A stretch of DNA of 64,000 nucleotides from [Anoxybacillus] calidus (lineage in GTDB: Bacteria; Bacillota; Bacilli; Bacillales; Anoxybacillaceae). The stretch lies in assembly GCF_013760845.1 (NCBI RefSeq), contig NZ_JACDUU010000005.1, forward strand, positions 62,001 through 126,000. The letters are read 5' to 3'. A program made the translations under genes and the position numbers. How positions within the stretch are numbered: position 1 is the first letter of the stretch; each line of letters begins with the position of its first letter. This document shows, in pieces, positions 7,222 to 14,479 of this stretch. A model generated the notes under the pieces. The model did no database searches and had not been told where the DNA came from. It saw only the letters and a program-made list of their open reading frames with translations.

Positions 7222-7758
7222 GTGGAGTTTCAATTATCCAAACATGAGGCGGAGCAATTATTTCGCGAATACGGGGAGTATGTGTACCGTACCGCATTAT
7301 TTTTAACGCGTTCGCGCACGCATGCGGATGATATTGTTCAAGAAACGTTTGTTCGTATTTATACCAAATTTCATACATATGACAAAGCGAAGCCGATTAA
7401 GCCTTGGATTTATAAAATTACCATCAATGTGACGCGCAACTATTTGAAAAAACAAAAGATTTATAACTTATTTAAAGCTGGTAAGCTAACAAATGATCAT
7501 TCGTATGACTCACTTGAGTCCGTTTATTTGCATAAAGCCGAGTTAAATGAACTGTGGGAGCTTGTCAATAAACTGTCGCAAAAAAGCAGGGAAATTCTCA
7601 TTTTGCACTATTATTTAGAGTTAACTCTTCCAGAAATCGCGGAAATTTTAGACGTTCCGCTCGGTACGTGCAAATCGCGGCTGCATACGGCATTGACGCA
7701 ACTGCGAAAAAAAGCAAAGGAAGAACATTTATTTTATTTCATGGAGGATTCGGTATGA
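7222..7758 (+). CDS. ECF RNA polymerase sigma factor
   Basis: From the GTG at 7222 (preceded by GCGAGGTG) the protein has 178 residues. Region 2 is at about residues 5-75, with YGEYVYRTALFLTRSRTHADDIVQETFVRIY and KPWIYKITINVTRNYLKK. Region 4 is at about 115-170, with LSQKSREILILHYYLELTLPEIAEILDVPLGTCKSRLHTALTQL, where the helix-turn-helix binds -35 elements. There is no region 3, as expected for ECF factors. It is translationally coupled (ATGA) to a membrane protein that must be its anti-sigma factor. The regulon is unknown, but the operon's own envelope genes are the likeliest targets. Confidence 0.93.
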   Translation: MEFQLSKHEAEQLFREYGEYVYRTALFLTRSRTHADDIVQETFVRIYTKFHTYDKAKPIKPWIYKITINVTRNYLKKQKIYNLFKAGKLTNDHSYDSLESVYLHKAELNELWELVNKLSQKSREILILHYYLELTLPEIAEILDVPLGTCKSRLHTALTQLRKKAKEEHLFYFMEDSV

Positions 7759-8420
7759 AGCGTGAAGAGGAAAAACTAAGGAGGTTATTTAAGGAGTGGG
7801 GAAAGAATCAACAGCCGTCTATCTCTTTTGAATCGATTTGGCAGAAGACAAAGCGAAAACAAGCGATTCAAGCTGTTTCCTACCGTATCGCGCTTGTAAC
7901 TGCTGTATTGTTAGCGATTCTTATCATTCAACCGCAGCAGTTATTTATGAAAGAACAAATAAATACGGCTACCTCTGGACAAAAAGAAATCATAATGAAA
8001 GGTTCTGTAATAGGTTTATCTACAAAAATTGTAATAAGAGGACAGAGCAACTTGCCGGAAGGAGCGGTTATTCAAGCAGTTCTTTCAGAAGATGCTGAAG
8101 GCAAAATAGTTGTGCTAAAGGAAACGGTCAAAGTAGATAAAAGGGGGGATTTTACTTTTGTGCTTCAACGTCCTGTTATAGAACGTGATTATGTACTTTC
8201 TGTCGCTTTTTTGCCGGAGCTTCAGCCTCAGTCTATTCAACAGATATACGGAGAGCGTGGGGAACAAATAGAACAAGGCGATGCTACGTTTACTTACGGA
8301 AAAGATGGCATGACATATCGCGGGCTGAAACTATATGACTGGATTTTAGGGATTAAGGGTACTACTGCAGGACAGGATACGTTTTTATCATCACAATTGC
8401 GCGATTATCCGAAAAATTAA
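7755..8420 (+). CDS. Membrane-anchored anti-sigma factor
   Basis: This 221-residue protein starts inside the sigma stop codon (ATGA). Its charged cytoplasmic segment (about 1-41, RLFKEWGKNQQPSISFESIWQ) would bind the sigma factor. One membrane helix follows at about 43-60 (RIALVTAVLLAILIIQP), then an extracytoplasmic domain of about 160 residues. That domain shares blocks with the next gene product: GQSNLPEGAVIQA, SVAFLPELQP, and YRG..LYD.I near the C-terminus. It has no HxxxCxxC zinc motif. The signal sensed is unknown; the duplicated domain suggests that the lipoprotein competes for or relays the same ligand (inference). Confidence 0.85.
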   Translation: MKREEEKLRRLFKEWGKNQQPSISFESIWQKTKRKQAIQAVSYRIALVTAVLLAILIIQPQQLFMKEQINTATSGQKEIIMKGSVIGLSTKIVIRGQSNLPEGAVIQAVLSEDAEGKIVVLKETVKVDKRGDFTFVLQRPVIERDYVLSVAFLPELQPQSIQQIYGERGEQIEQGDATFTYGKDGMTYRGLKLYDWILGIKGTTAGQDTFLSSQLRDYPKN

Positions 8421-8433
8421 TTTTTGAGGAGAG

Positions 8434-8955
8434 ATGAAAAAATTGAACAGCTGGAAATTTTGTCTCGTTGTTGGAATGTTAGTTTTATTTTCAGTCGGCT
8501 GCAGCCGTGCTAGTATGGAAAAAGACATTCAGCTTTCAGGAACGGTGAAAACATTTGCCGAAAAAGTTGTTGTAAATGGACAAAGCAATTTGCCTGAAGG
8601 TGCGGTCATTCAAGCATCACTAAAAGAAGAAGGAGGACAAACAGCGAGAGAAGTAACGGAAAAAGTAGCAAAAGATGGAACGTTTTCGATTGTGTTGAAA
8701 CGCCCGGTTCTCAACGAAGAATATGAGCTTTCCGTGGCGTTTTTACCGGAATTGCAGCCGAAGCATGTCGAAAGGGTATATGGTAAAAAAGGAGAGAATA
8801 TTAAAAAAAGCGACATTGTTGTTGAATACAAACGAAACGGAAAACGTTATCGGGGAATTATGTTGTATGATCGGATTTTCGCCAATGATGGAATCTCGAT
8901 CGGACAACAAACGATTCTTTCAAAGGAAATGCCAGCAAAACTTCCAAAACCTTAA
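8434..8955 (+). CDS. Lipoprotein paralogous to the anti-sigma sensor domain
   Basis: The protein has 173 residues. A type II signal peptide (MKKLNSWKFCLVVGMLVLF) ends in the lipobox FSVGC, so the mature protein is tethered outside the membrane at C23. The rest repeats the extracytoplasmic domain of the upstream anti-sigma factor: GQSNLPEGAVIQA, SVAFLPELQP, YG..GE.I and YRGIMLYDRI. AGGAG is only 2 bases from the ATG at 8434, so the in-frame TTG at 8443 is an alternative start. It is 13 bp downstream of the anti-sigma gene in the same operon. I do not recognise the domain family. Confidence 0.8.
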   Translation: MKKLNSWKFCLVVGMLVLFSVGCSRASMEKDIQLSGTVKTFAEKVVVNGQSNLPEGAVIQASLKEEGGQTAREVTEKVAKDGTFSIVLKRPVLNEEYELSVAFLPELQPKHVERVYGKKGENIKKSDIVVEYKRNGKRYRGIMLYDRIFANDGISIGQQTILSKEMPAKLPKP

Positions 8956-8979
8956 ATGTAATATTAAGTAGGTGAATGT

Positions 8980-9861
8980 ATGGAAAAAGTTTGGCGATGG
9001 GTGAAGCCTTTTGTGGAAATCTTTATGACAGTATGTATCATTTCCTTGCTTGTCGCTTTGGCGACAAGCATTCCGTTTTTCAGAAGCCTCCAAGGTTTCT
9101 ATCTTTTTTTAGAAAAACTAATACAAATTGCAAACGGTTTTCTCCATATGGATACGCTGACTGTCCAAATAGGGGAGTCAAGAACAGAGCATTTTCTTTA
9201 TATTATAAGTGAGTATTATCCTTATTCGCTAATAATCCTGTTCTCGGCTTTTTGCGTTTCCTTCTTTATAGCAGCGTCTTTGTCATATATATATTTTATT
9301 TTGCCGAAAAAGATAAAAAAATGGATCAGTTCCCTTCTTTTTTTCATTCAATCCATTCCGGATGTTGTCTTTATTTTTGCTATCCAGCTATCTATCATTT
9401 GGATTTTTAAACAAACAGGATGGCTCATTATTGATCCGATCGCTGGTATGGACAAAGTATATGTGTTGCCCATTTTAACATTGTCGATTTTACCATCTAT
9501 CTTTCTATTTCAAACAATGATTCTGGCGGTTTCTGAAGAATATAAAAAGCCATATGTGGAATTGGCTCGCGCTAAAGGATTATCAAAGCATCATATTTGG
9601 TTTCACCATTTGTTTCGCAACGTTGTCGTTCATGTCGTTTCAAACATGCAATATTATTTTTGGTTTATGCTTTCGAATTTGCTTGTTCTCGAATTTTTGT
9701 TTAACATGCGCGGGTTTATGGCGTTTTTGCGCATGCAGCTGCATCAAGCCGACATTGTAGCAATTAGTTTAACGTTTTTGTTTTTGCCTTTTTATCTCAT
9801 TGATTGGCTCAGCAAGCGTGTAGTTTTTATCATGACGGGTGAAAAGGATGTGAGCGGATGA
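8980..9861 (+). CDS. ABC transporter permease, DppB/OppB-like
   Basis: This 293-residue inner-membrane protein has about six predicted helices. The permease coupling (EAA) loop is visible as YKKPYVELARAKGLSKHHIWFHHLFRN, which contacts an ATPase. The architecture matches the B-type permease of dipeptide/oligopeptide/nickel importers. It overlaps the next permease by ATGA, and together they would form the heterodimeric channel. No ATPase or substrate-binding protein is encoded in the operon, so it must borrow them or do something else. Linkage to an ECF sigma factor suggests envelope-stress-controlled uptake or recycling of peptides (inference). Confidence 0.85.
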   Translation: MEKVWRWVKPFVEIFMTVCIISLLVALATSIPFFRSLQGFYLFLEKLIQIANGFLHMDTLTVQIGESRTEHFLYIISEYYPYSLIILFSAFCVSFFIAASLSYIYFILPKKIKKWISSLLFFIQSIPDVVFIFAIQLSIIWIFKQTGWLIIDPIAGMDKVYVLPILTLSILPSIFLFQTMILAVSEEYKKPYVELARAKGLSKHHIWFHHLFRNVVVHVVSNMQYYFWFMLSNLLVLEFLFNMRGFMAFLRMQLHQADIVAISLTFLFLPFYLIDWLSKRVVFIMTGEKDVSG

Positions 9862-10895
9862 TCCGATTGTTTTGTAATCGTCTTTTTTTATTTGGCATAA
9901 CGTTAATCGGGGGATTGCTTGTAATAAGTTTCTTATATTCTTATTATCTAAAAGAAATCATTCCAACTCCTGAATTTATGCTGTATGACGATAACAATCG
10001 TTTAATTGATAAAGCACCTTATCCGCCAAGCTGGCAGCACCCGTTTGGAGTGGATCGCTACGGGGAAGATGTGTTTTGGAAAGTAGTGGACGGCGCAAAA
10101 TATACGATTGCCATAGCGCTTGTTGTCAGTATTTTTCGTGTTCTGCTCGGGACTTTAAGCGGAATTGTTTATGCATTTTACTTATCCCGTTTTCGTACGT
10201 TGGTAGATGCAGTTATTCGCGCATATCGTTTTATCCCCATCATTTTTTTGACATTGTTGTTTTTAGTTCCTTTACAGTTAGCCGCTTTGGAAACGGGATC
10301 AGGTAAAACGAGTATGCCATTGCAAATGGTTATTCTTATTGTTGCCGCGTTGCCGATATTGACAGGATTAATCGGAAATGAAATAAGCGTTTTCTTGAAA
10401 AACGAATTTATTGATTGCTCCCGTTTGCTTGGTGCGGGCAATCTCCATTTATTAAGAAAACATGTTATCCCTTATTTGCGCCCGCGCCTATTGTTGTATG
10501 TCGTCCAGCAAACGGTCCAAACATTGCTTTTGCTTGTTCATCTCGGGGTTCTCGGTGTATTAGTTGGCGGTATCAAGGAGGTAGTAAAAGGAGATATCTT
10601 TAAGCCGGAAAAAGCCGTATTGTCACTGTCAAACGAGTGGTCTGGTCTGATCGGGCTGTCATACCGCGAACTTATGCTTGATCAGTGGATTGTGCTCGGT
10701 CCATGTATAGCGTTCAGCGTTTCGATTTTTGCATTTAACTTAATTGCGAAGGGAATCGAGCAAGTGTTATCGGAAAGAAAGTATGTAACGTTTCATGAAC
10801 TTCACAGCAATACACAAAGTGATTGGAACGATAAACAGCCATTTGACTTTATTCATAAAAAGGATGTTCGGCAGTATGAATCGAGTAGTTTATAA
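9858..10895 (+). CDS. ABC transporter permease, DppC/OppC-like
   Basis: The protein has 345 residues. An N-terminal helix (about 10-29) is followed by the typical C-type extracytoplasmic segment containing HPFGVDRYGEDVFWKVVDGAKYT. About five more helices and the EAA loop NEFIDCSRLLGAGNLHLLRKHVIPYL follow. It pairs with the B-type permease at 8980 through a 4-base overlap. The last 45 residues form a hydrophilic tail (FHELHSNTQSDWNDKQPFDF) not usual in the family. It is the last gene of the sigma operon, and a half copy of repeat family A lies just after it. Confidence 0.85.
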   Translation: MIRLFCNRLFLFGITLIGGLLVISFLYSYYLKEIIPTPEFMLYDDNNRLIDKAPYPPSWQHPFGVDRYGEDVFWKVVDGAKYTIAIALVVSIFRVLLGTLSGIVYAFYLSRFRTLVDAVIRAYRFIPIIFLTLLFLVPLQLAALETGSGKTSMPLQMVILIVAALPILTGLIGNEISVFLKNEFIDCSRLLGAGNLHLLRKHVIPYLRPRLLLYVVQQTVQTLLLLVHLGVLGVLVGGIKEVVKGDIFKPEKAVLSLSNEWSGLIGLSYRELMLDQWIVLGPCIAFSVSIFAFNLIAKGIEQVLSERKYVTFHELHSNTQSDWNDKQPFDFIHKKDVRQYESSSL

Positions 10896-10907
10896 CTATT
10901 GTTATGT

Positions 10908-10962
10908 AACTATATTGTATTGATGGGTCTGACACTTTGCTTTTGAGTCAGCCCCATCAAAA
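10908..10962 (+). repeat. Repeat family A, half copy (A1)
   Basis: The stretch contains TATATTGTA, then GGGTCTGACACTTTGCTTTT, then GAGTCAGCCCC, which is the right half of the full element. The outer ends TTGATGGG (10920-10927) and CCCATCAA (10953-10960) pair, so this copy can still form a hairpin after the permease gene. Confidence 0.7.
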
Positions 10963-11156
10963 ATGATTTTCTTAACTGGATGGTGATGGGATAGCTCCCT
11001 CTATAAAATAACGTTTTTTCGTTTGTTTCAATCAGCATAAATAAGTGTTTAGTTTAGGAAAAGTGCTCGATAATGCTTCCTTTAAGCGCACCTACGAATT
11101 TCTGTTTTTCTCATAGTCCTTTGTTCCTAAATCCATTTGTAGCTTTTATGAAGCCA
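10963..11156. other. Intergenic stretch without a recognised gene
   Basis: About 190 bp lie between the repeat copy and the DUF1540 gene. Both strands are broken by stops and no ribosome site with a sensible reading frame is visible. Confidence 0.5.
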
Positions 11157-11312
11157 TTAATGGACAGGCTCGAATGTTTTGCAGTCGGTTTCTTTGCTAT
11201 TTGACGCCTCTTTTCCGTGATGACTTACTATATAAATAGACTCCGCACTACATTTATTTCCTTGTTCCCAGTATTTGCAGTTGTTGACCTCACATAAAAC
11301 ATCTTTTGCCAT
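11157..11312 (-). CDS. DUF1540 small cysteine-rich protein
   Basis: The protein has 51 residues and starts MAKDVLCEVNNCKYWEQGNK after an AAGGAGGAAG site. The DUF1540 pattern is present: C7-x4-C12-xY at the N-terminus, C21-SAESI, and C44-KTF at the end. These four cysteines are likely metal ligands. Such proteins are widespread in spore-forming Firmicutes and have no assigned function. The gene is divergent from the Fur-box flavodoxin promoter, about 100 bp away, so iron control is possible but not shown. Confidence 0.85.
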   Translation of the reverse strand: MAKDVLCEVNNCKYWEQGNKCSAESIYIVSHHGKEASNSKETDCKTFEPVH

Positions 11313-11411
11313 ATTGGAATCTTCCTCCTTTTAATTGGTTATAGAGATAACCGCAATTAAATTATTCACGTATTAACAAACGAATATACATTTATAAGTT
11401 TAATATTTTAA

Positions 11412-11466
11412 TTGACAATGATAATCTTTATCAAATAAAATTTAATTGATAATGATTATCGTTTTT
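11412..11466 (+). promoter_or_regulatory. Flavodoxin promoter with two Fur boxes
   Basis: TTGACA (11412-11417) and TAAAAT (11436-11441) are 18 bp apart. Positions 11414-11432 match the 19-bp Fur consensus at 17 bases and cover the -35 side. Positions 11448-11466 match at 15 bases and lie over the transcription start. Iron-replete Fur should repress this promoter. Confidence 0.85.
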
Positions 11467-11483
11467 ATTTTAAGAGGGGGAGC

Positions 11484-11945
11484 ATGATGGCAAAATTTAT
11501 TATGGTTTATACGAGTATGACGGGAAATACAGAAGAAATTGCAAACGCGATTGCGGAAGGAATTCAAGAAGAGGGAATCGATTTGGAAGTAAAGGAAGTT
11601 TTAGATGCTGATGCTAAGGAATTAGAAGAGTATGAGGGGATTCTTCTAGGTGCCTATACATGGGGAGATGGAGAGCTGCCAGACGATTTCCTTGATTTTT
11701 ATGATGATATGGATGGACTAGATTTATCTGGGAAAAAAGCAGCTGTATTTGGTTCGTGCGATTCAAACTATGAGAAATATGGAGCGGCTGTTGATATTCT
11801 TATAGACAAATTAAAAGAGATCGGTGCTGATGTTATTTTAGAAGGGCTGAAAATCGAATTAGCGCCAACAAATGAGGAAAGGGAAAAATGTAAAAATTTT
11901 GGGAAGCGCTTTGTTCAAGGTGTACTAGAGACAGAGGAATGTTAA
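11484..11945 (+). CDS. Flavodoxin, iron-starvation inducible
   Basis: This 153-residue short-chain flavodoxin has the FMN phosphate loop YTSMTGNTEEIA near the N-terminus, the isoalloxazine-flanking AYTWGDGELPDDF, and the GSCDSNYEKYGAAVD loop. It carries electrons in place of ferredoxin when iron is scarce, as YkuN and YkuP do in B. subtilis. The two Fur boxes directly upstream fit that role. GAGGGGGAGC precedes the tandem ATG ATG, and either can be the start. A degenerate Fe-S protein follows after 16 bp, probably in the same transcript. Confidence 0.93.
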   Translation: MMAKFIMVYTSMTGNTEEIANAIAEGIQEEGIDLEVKEVLDADAKELEEYEGILLGAYTWGDGELPDDFLDFYDDMDGLDLSGKKAAVFGSCDSNYEKYGAAVDILIDKLKEIGADVILEGLKIELAPTNEEREKCKNFGKRFVQGVLETEEC

Positions 11946-11961
11946 TGGATGGGGACAAGAT

Positions 11962-12738
11962 ATGTCTATTAAAGGGAGCTATATTTCCATTAAGACACTT
12001 ACGGATGATCATTTAGAAAAGTTTATGAATTGTTCATTTAAATTTTATTATCAGGACATATTAAAGGCGGTAAAACAACAATACGATTGGTTTCAAATCA
12101 CTCAGTATGTTGTAAATCAGATCGTTAAACAATTTTTTGAAATCCATCCTAAAACGCGTTCCCTATTTACATTATTTCATCTTATTGATTGGAAATGGAG
12201 AAGGGTAGGGGTAAATGTTTTTGAGTCCAAACGGCATTATTATGAAGTGACGGCTAAAATGACGGATCATTTACTTAAAATGTTAATGGATCACAAAAAT
12301 CTCCAACATCCTTTGTTTTTATATGAAAAGTTCCGTGTCTTCAATGAAGAAATAGGAATTCATTTGTCTATGGTATTCGACGTTGGTGAATGGACAAACC
12401 AATCATACATTTTACGAAAATTTTTAGTTTCTGACAAAATGGAGGTGGTTGAGGCTTTTAAACATATGGCAATCGTTGTGTCGAGGACAGCGTTCCAAAA
12501 GCTTCCCGAAAAAATGGAGTTTTATTCTGTATTATCTGGGAAGGTGTATGAGTATTTTCCTACAGAAAATGATTATAAAGATTCTTTAAATTATTTATTA
12601 TTAGTAAAAGAAGTGATGAAAGAGCCTAGTAATTATATAAAAAACTCGCCAGACAGGAGATGTGCGAGCTGTCCCCTCTATGTGGATTGCCAGAATGTTG
12701 GTAAACAGGAATTTACCGTTCGTAGAAAATTAAACTGA
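11962..12738 (+). CDS. AddB/Cas4-like Fe-S protein with degenerate nuclease site
   Basis: The protein has 258 residues. The N-terminal HLEKFMNCSFKFYYQDIL resembles the entry helix of AddB/Cas4-type PD-(D/E)XK domains. The C-terminus has C234-x2-C237-x5-C243, which with C24 reproduces the four-cysteine [4Fe-4S] pattern and spacing of AddB. The catalytic strand appears lost: where active members have xxDYK, this one reads YILRKFLV, and only the FDVGEW aspartate remains. It is therefore probably an Fe-S pseudo-nuclease rather than a working enzyme. It lies 16 bp behind Fur-boxed flavodoxin, suggesting expression under iron limitation. Function unknown. Confidence 0.7.
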   Translation: MSIKGSYISIKTLTDDHLEKFMNCSFKFYYQDILKAVKQQYDWFQITQYVVNQIVKQFFEIHPKTRSLFTLFHLIDWKWRRVGVNVFESKRHYYEVTAKMTDHLLKMLMDHKNLQHPLFLYEKFRVFNEEIGIHLSMVFDVGEWTNQSYILRKFLVSDKMEVVEAFKHMAIVVSRTAFQKLPEKMEFYSVLSGKVYEYFPTENDYKDSLNYLLLVKEVMKEPSNYIKNSPDRRCASCPLYVDCQNVGKQEFTVRRKLN

Positions 12739-12930
12739 ATCATTCATAAATAGACGGATCATCTTGAAGAGTTATTTCGACGATCTTTTTAACGACTAAG
12801 CACTTGGATGTAACAAACAGCTATTTTCTTAATGGACAAACATTATAATTATCTTAGGAGTGGTTAAAATAAGCAGAGGATCGGCAGAAAAGGAATACGT
12901 CCGATCAATCAGTCGATTTGATTAGGAAAG

Positions 12931-12959
12931 TTGATTGCTTATTAGGTGTGTGATAAAAT
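12931..12959 (+). promoter_or_regulatory. Promoter of the guanidine riboswitch-gdx unit
   Basis: TTGATT (12931-12936) and TAAAAT (12954-12959) are spaced by 17 bp, and the riboswitch begins about 25 bp later. The 190 bp before it (12739-12930) hold nothing I can identify. Confidence 0.6.
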
Positions 12960-12983
12960 GGACGTGAATTCATTATATCGGCA

Positions 12984-13083
12984 AGTTTTCTAGGGTTCCG
13001 TGGTTGTTAAACAGCTAGTCTGCGACCGAGAGAAAACGCACAGAATTGACTGTGTACACGGAGGGACAAAAGCCCGGGAGGAA
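12984..13083 (+). ncRNA. Guanidine-I (ykkC) riboswitch
   Basis: The ykkC hallmarks are in order: CTAGGGTTCCG at 12990-13000, a central ACCGAGAGAAAAC, ACACGGAGGGACAAAAG, and the terminal GCCCGGGAGG. The downstream gene is a guanidinium exporter, which is the standard target. Ligand binding should prevent the terminator that overlaps its 3' end, switching export on. Confidence 0.93.
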
Positions 13084-13122
13084 TGTCTTTATGGATATTT
13101 CTTTCGTGGCTTTTTTATTTTG
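13072..13122 (+). terminator. Expression-platform terminator of the guanidine riboswitch
   Basis: GGAGGAATGTC pairs, with several G-T pairs, with GGATATTTCTTTC, and TTTTTTATTTT follows. The 5' arm shares bases with the riboswitch's last stem, giving mutually exclusive structures. Confidence 0.7.
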
Positions 13123-13142
13123 AGTGAAAGGAGCGAGTTGAT

Positions 13143-13463
13143 ATGGCATGGCTTTATTTAATGATAGCCGGCATTTTTGAGACCGTGTGGGCCATCGCTT
13201 TAAAATATACAATGGGGTTTACACGGCTTGTTCCGTCTGTTATCACGATTGCGGGCATGATTATTAGTTTTTACTTTTTATCGCTGGCGACAAAAGTGCT
13301 GCCAATTGGAACGGCGTATGCCGTATGGACAGGAATTGGCGCTGTCGGAGCCGTTATTATTGGCATGGTATTTCTAAATGAACCTGTGAACGCTTGGAGG
13401 ATAATCTTTTTGCTGTTTATTTTGGTCGGGCTTATTGGTTTGAAACTGACGTCAGGACAATAA
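13143..13463 (+). CDS. gdx: SMR-family guanidinium exporter (SugE/Gdx)
   Basis: The protein has 106 residues and four membrane helices. The Gdx/SugE subgroup features are the opening MAWLYLMIAGIFETVWAIALKY with the essential glutamate (E13), then the TYAVWTGIGAVGAVIIGMV-like helix (here GTAYAVWTGIGAVGAVI), then WRIIFLLFILVGLIGLKL. It acts as a dual-topology homodimer that exchanges guanidinium for protons. AAAGGAGCGAG precedes the ATG. The guanidine-I riboswitch directly upstream confirms the substrate class. It is monocistronic with a strong terminator. Confidence 0.95.
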   Translation: MAWLYLMIAGIFETVWAIALKYTMGFTRLVPSVITIAGMIISFYFLSLATKVLPIGTAYAVWTGIGAVGAVIIGMVFLNEPVNAWRIIFLLFILVGLIGLKLTSGQ

Positions 13464-13466
13464 ACA

Positions 13467-13500
13467 AACAAAAAGCAGGGAGAAGCCTGCTTTTTGTTTA
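13467..13500 (+). terminator. Terminator of gdx
   Basis: AACAAAAAGCAGG pairs with CCTGCTTTTTGTT around a 6-base loop directly after the gdx stop codon. Confidence 0.85.
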
Positions 13501-13880
13501 AGTGAACCTAACTCTATATTTATGTTATTTTTCTGAAGGAGACGGAAGCGGGACTTTCTAATTTTCATCGTATAAAACACTCACTGTTCTATACTACCCG
13601 GTAACCACTCCTCGGTATCGAAAAGAATTGTTCACTCAATCAATTCGCCGTTCTCTTCTTCAAGACTGTAGGTGAGAATCAGGCGGTTAGAATCTACCAA
13701 CATTTCTTTTTCTTTATAAAGTGAGCATTGAAAGAATAGATACCGATTTTAAGCAAGTACTATTGTTAAAAAAGCATTTTTGTAGAGCGGTGAATAGTCC
13801 AAAGTAATTTTTGAATATGTTGAGAAATAAGGTCTTTGTAAAGAACTTATCAAAGTAAGAAGTGTTTCGTTTCATTATTT
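13501..13880. other. Intergenic stretch with a possible 23-codon minus-strand remnant
   Basis: No complete gene is visible in these 380 bp. On the minus strand 13632-13703 reads as 23 codons beginning MLVDSNRLILTYSLEEE with coding-like composition, but only a weak ribosome site. It may be a very small gene or the remnant of one. The region leads into the promoter of the MarR gene. Confidence 0.4.
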
Positions 13881-13882
13881 AA

Positions 13883-13928
13883 TTGACAAAATATTTAACA
13901 TGATATATATTTAATACCGTTAAATATT
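13883..13928 (+). promoter_or_regulatory. Promoter and probable MarR operator of the efflux operon
   Basis: TTGACA (13883-13888) and TATATT (13906-13911) are spaced by 17 bp. A perfect inverted repeat AATATTTAAC (13890-13899) and GTTAAATATT (13919-13928) brackets the -10 region, a likely binding site for the MarR protein encoded next. Confidence 0.6.
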
Positions 13929-14002
13929 TATATTAATAAATTTTTAATAAGGAAAGGATATAATTGGGTAGAAAGTGATGAAGGTATTGGGGGGGATTCA
14001 GG

Positions 14003-14479
14003 TTGAACCAACAAGATTTTGAAGCGTATATTGAGCGGTTGCAAAATGCTTTTTCAATAACGGGAAGAAAGTTCGCGGCAGAGATGGCTGAAAAAGGGAT
14101 GGGATTAACCGGGCCGCAATTTTTTATTCTAAATGTCCTTTCCAAGAAGGGAAGATGTACCGTTACGGAATTAGCAGAGGATATGATGGTAAAGCCAAGT
14201 GCCATCACGACAATGGTTGACCGCTTGTACAAAAGCGGGCTTGTGTTGCGCAAGCGAGATGAAAGTGACCGCAGAGTGGTGTATATTCAGTTATCGGACT
14301 TGGGCGCTGAAACGTTTGAAAAAGTAAGACTAGAGCGCAAACGGACCATTCAGCGGCATTTAAGCCATCTTGAGCCCGAAGAATTGAAACTGCTTGTGCA
14401 ACTTTTTGAGAAAATTGCAGGCATTGTTACGGAACAACATGATTTTCAAGAGAAAAAGGAGAGATCGGTAGATGAGTAA
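14003..14479 (+). CDS. mdtR: MarR-family repressor (MdtR/YusO-like)
   Basis: This 158-residue protein starts at a TTG preceded by GGGGGG. The MarR winged helix spans about residues 35-100: MGLTGPQFFILNVLSKKGRCTVTELAEDM, the recognition helix KPSAITTMVDRLYKSGLV, and a wing KRDESDRRVVYIQL. The DxRxxxxxLT-type wing motif is seen as DESDRRVVYIQLS. B. subtilis MdtR represses the neighbouring mdtP, the same arrangement as here. It overlaps the efflux gene by 8 bp, and an inverted repeat over the promoter fits autorepression with drug-triggered release. Confidence 0.88.
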   Translation: MNQQDFEAYIERLQNAFSITGRKFAAEMAEKGMGLTGPQFFILNVLSKKGRCTVTELAEDMMVKPSAITTMVDRLYKSGLVLRKRDESDRRVVYIQLSDLGAETFEKVRLERKRTIQRHLSHLEPEELKLLVQLFEKIAGIVTEQHDFQEKKERSVDE

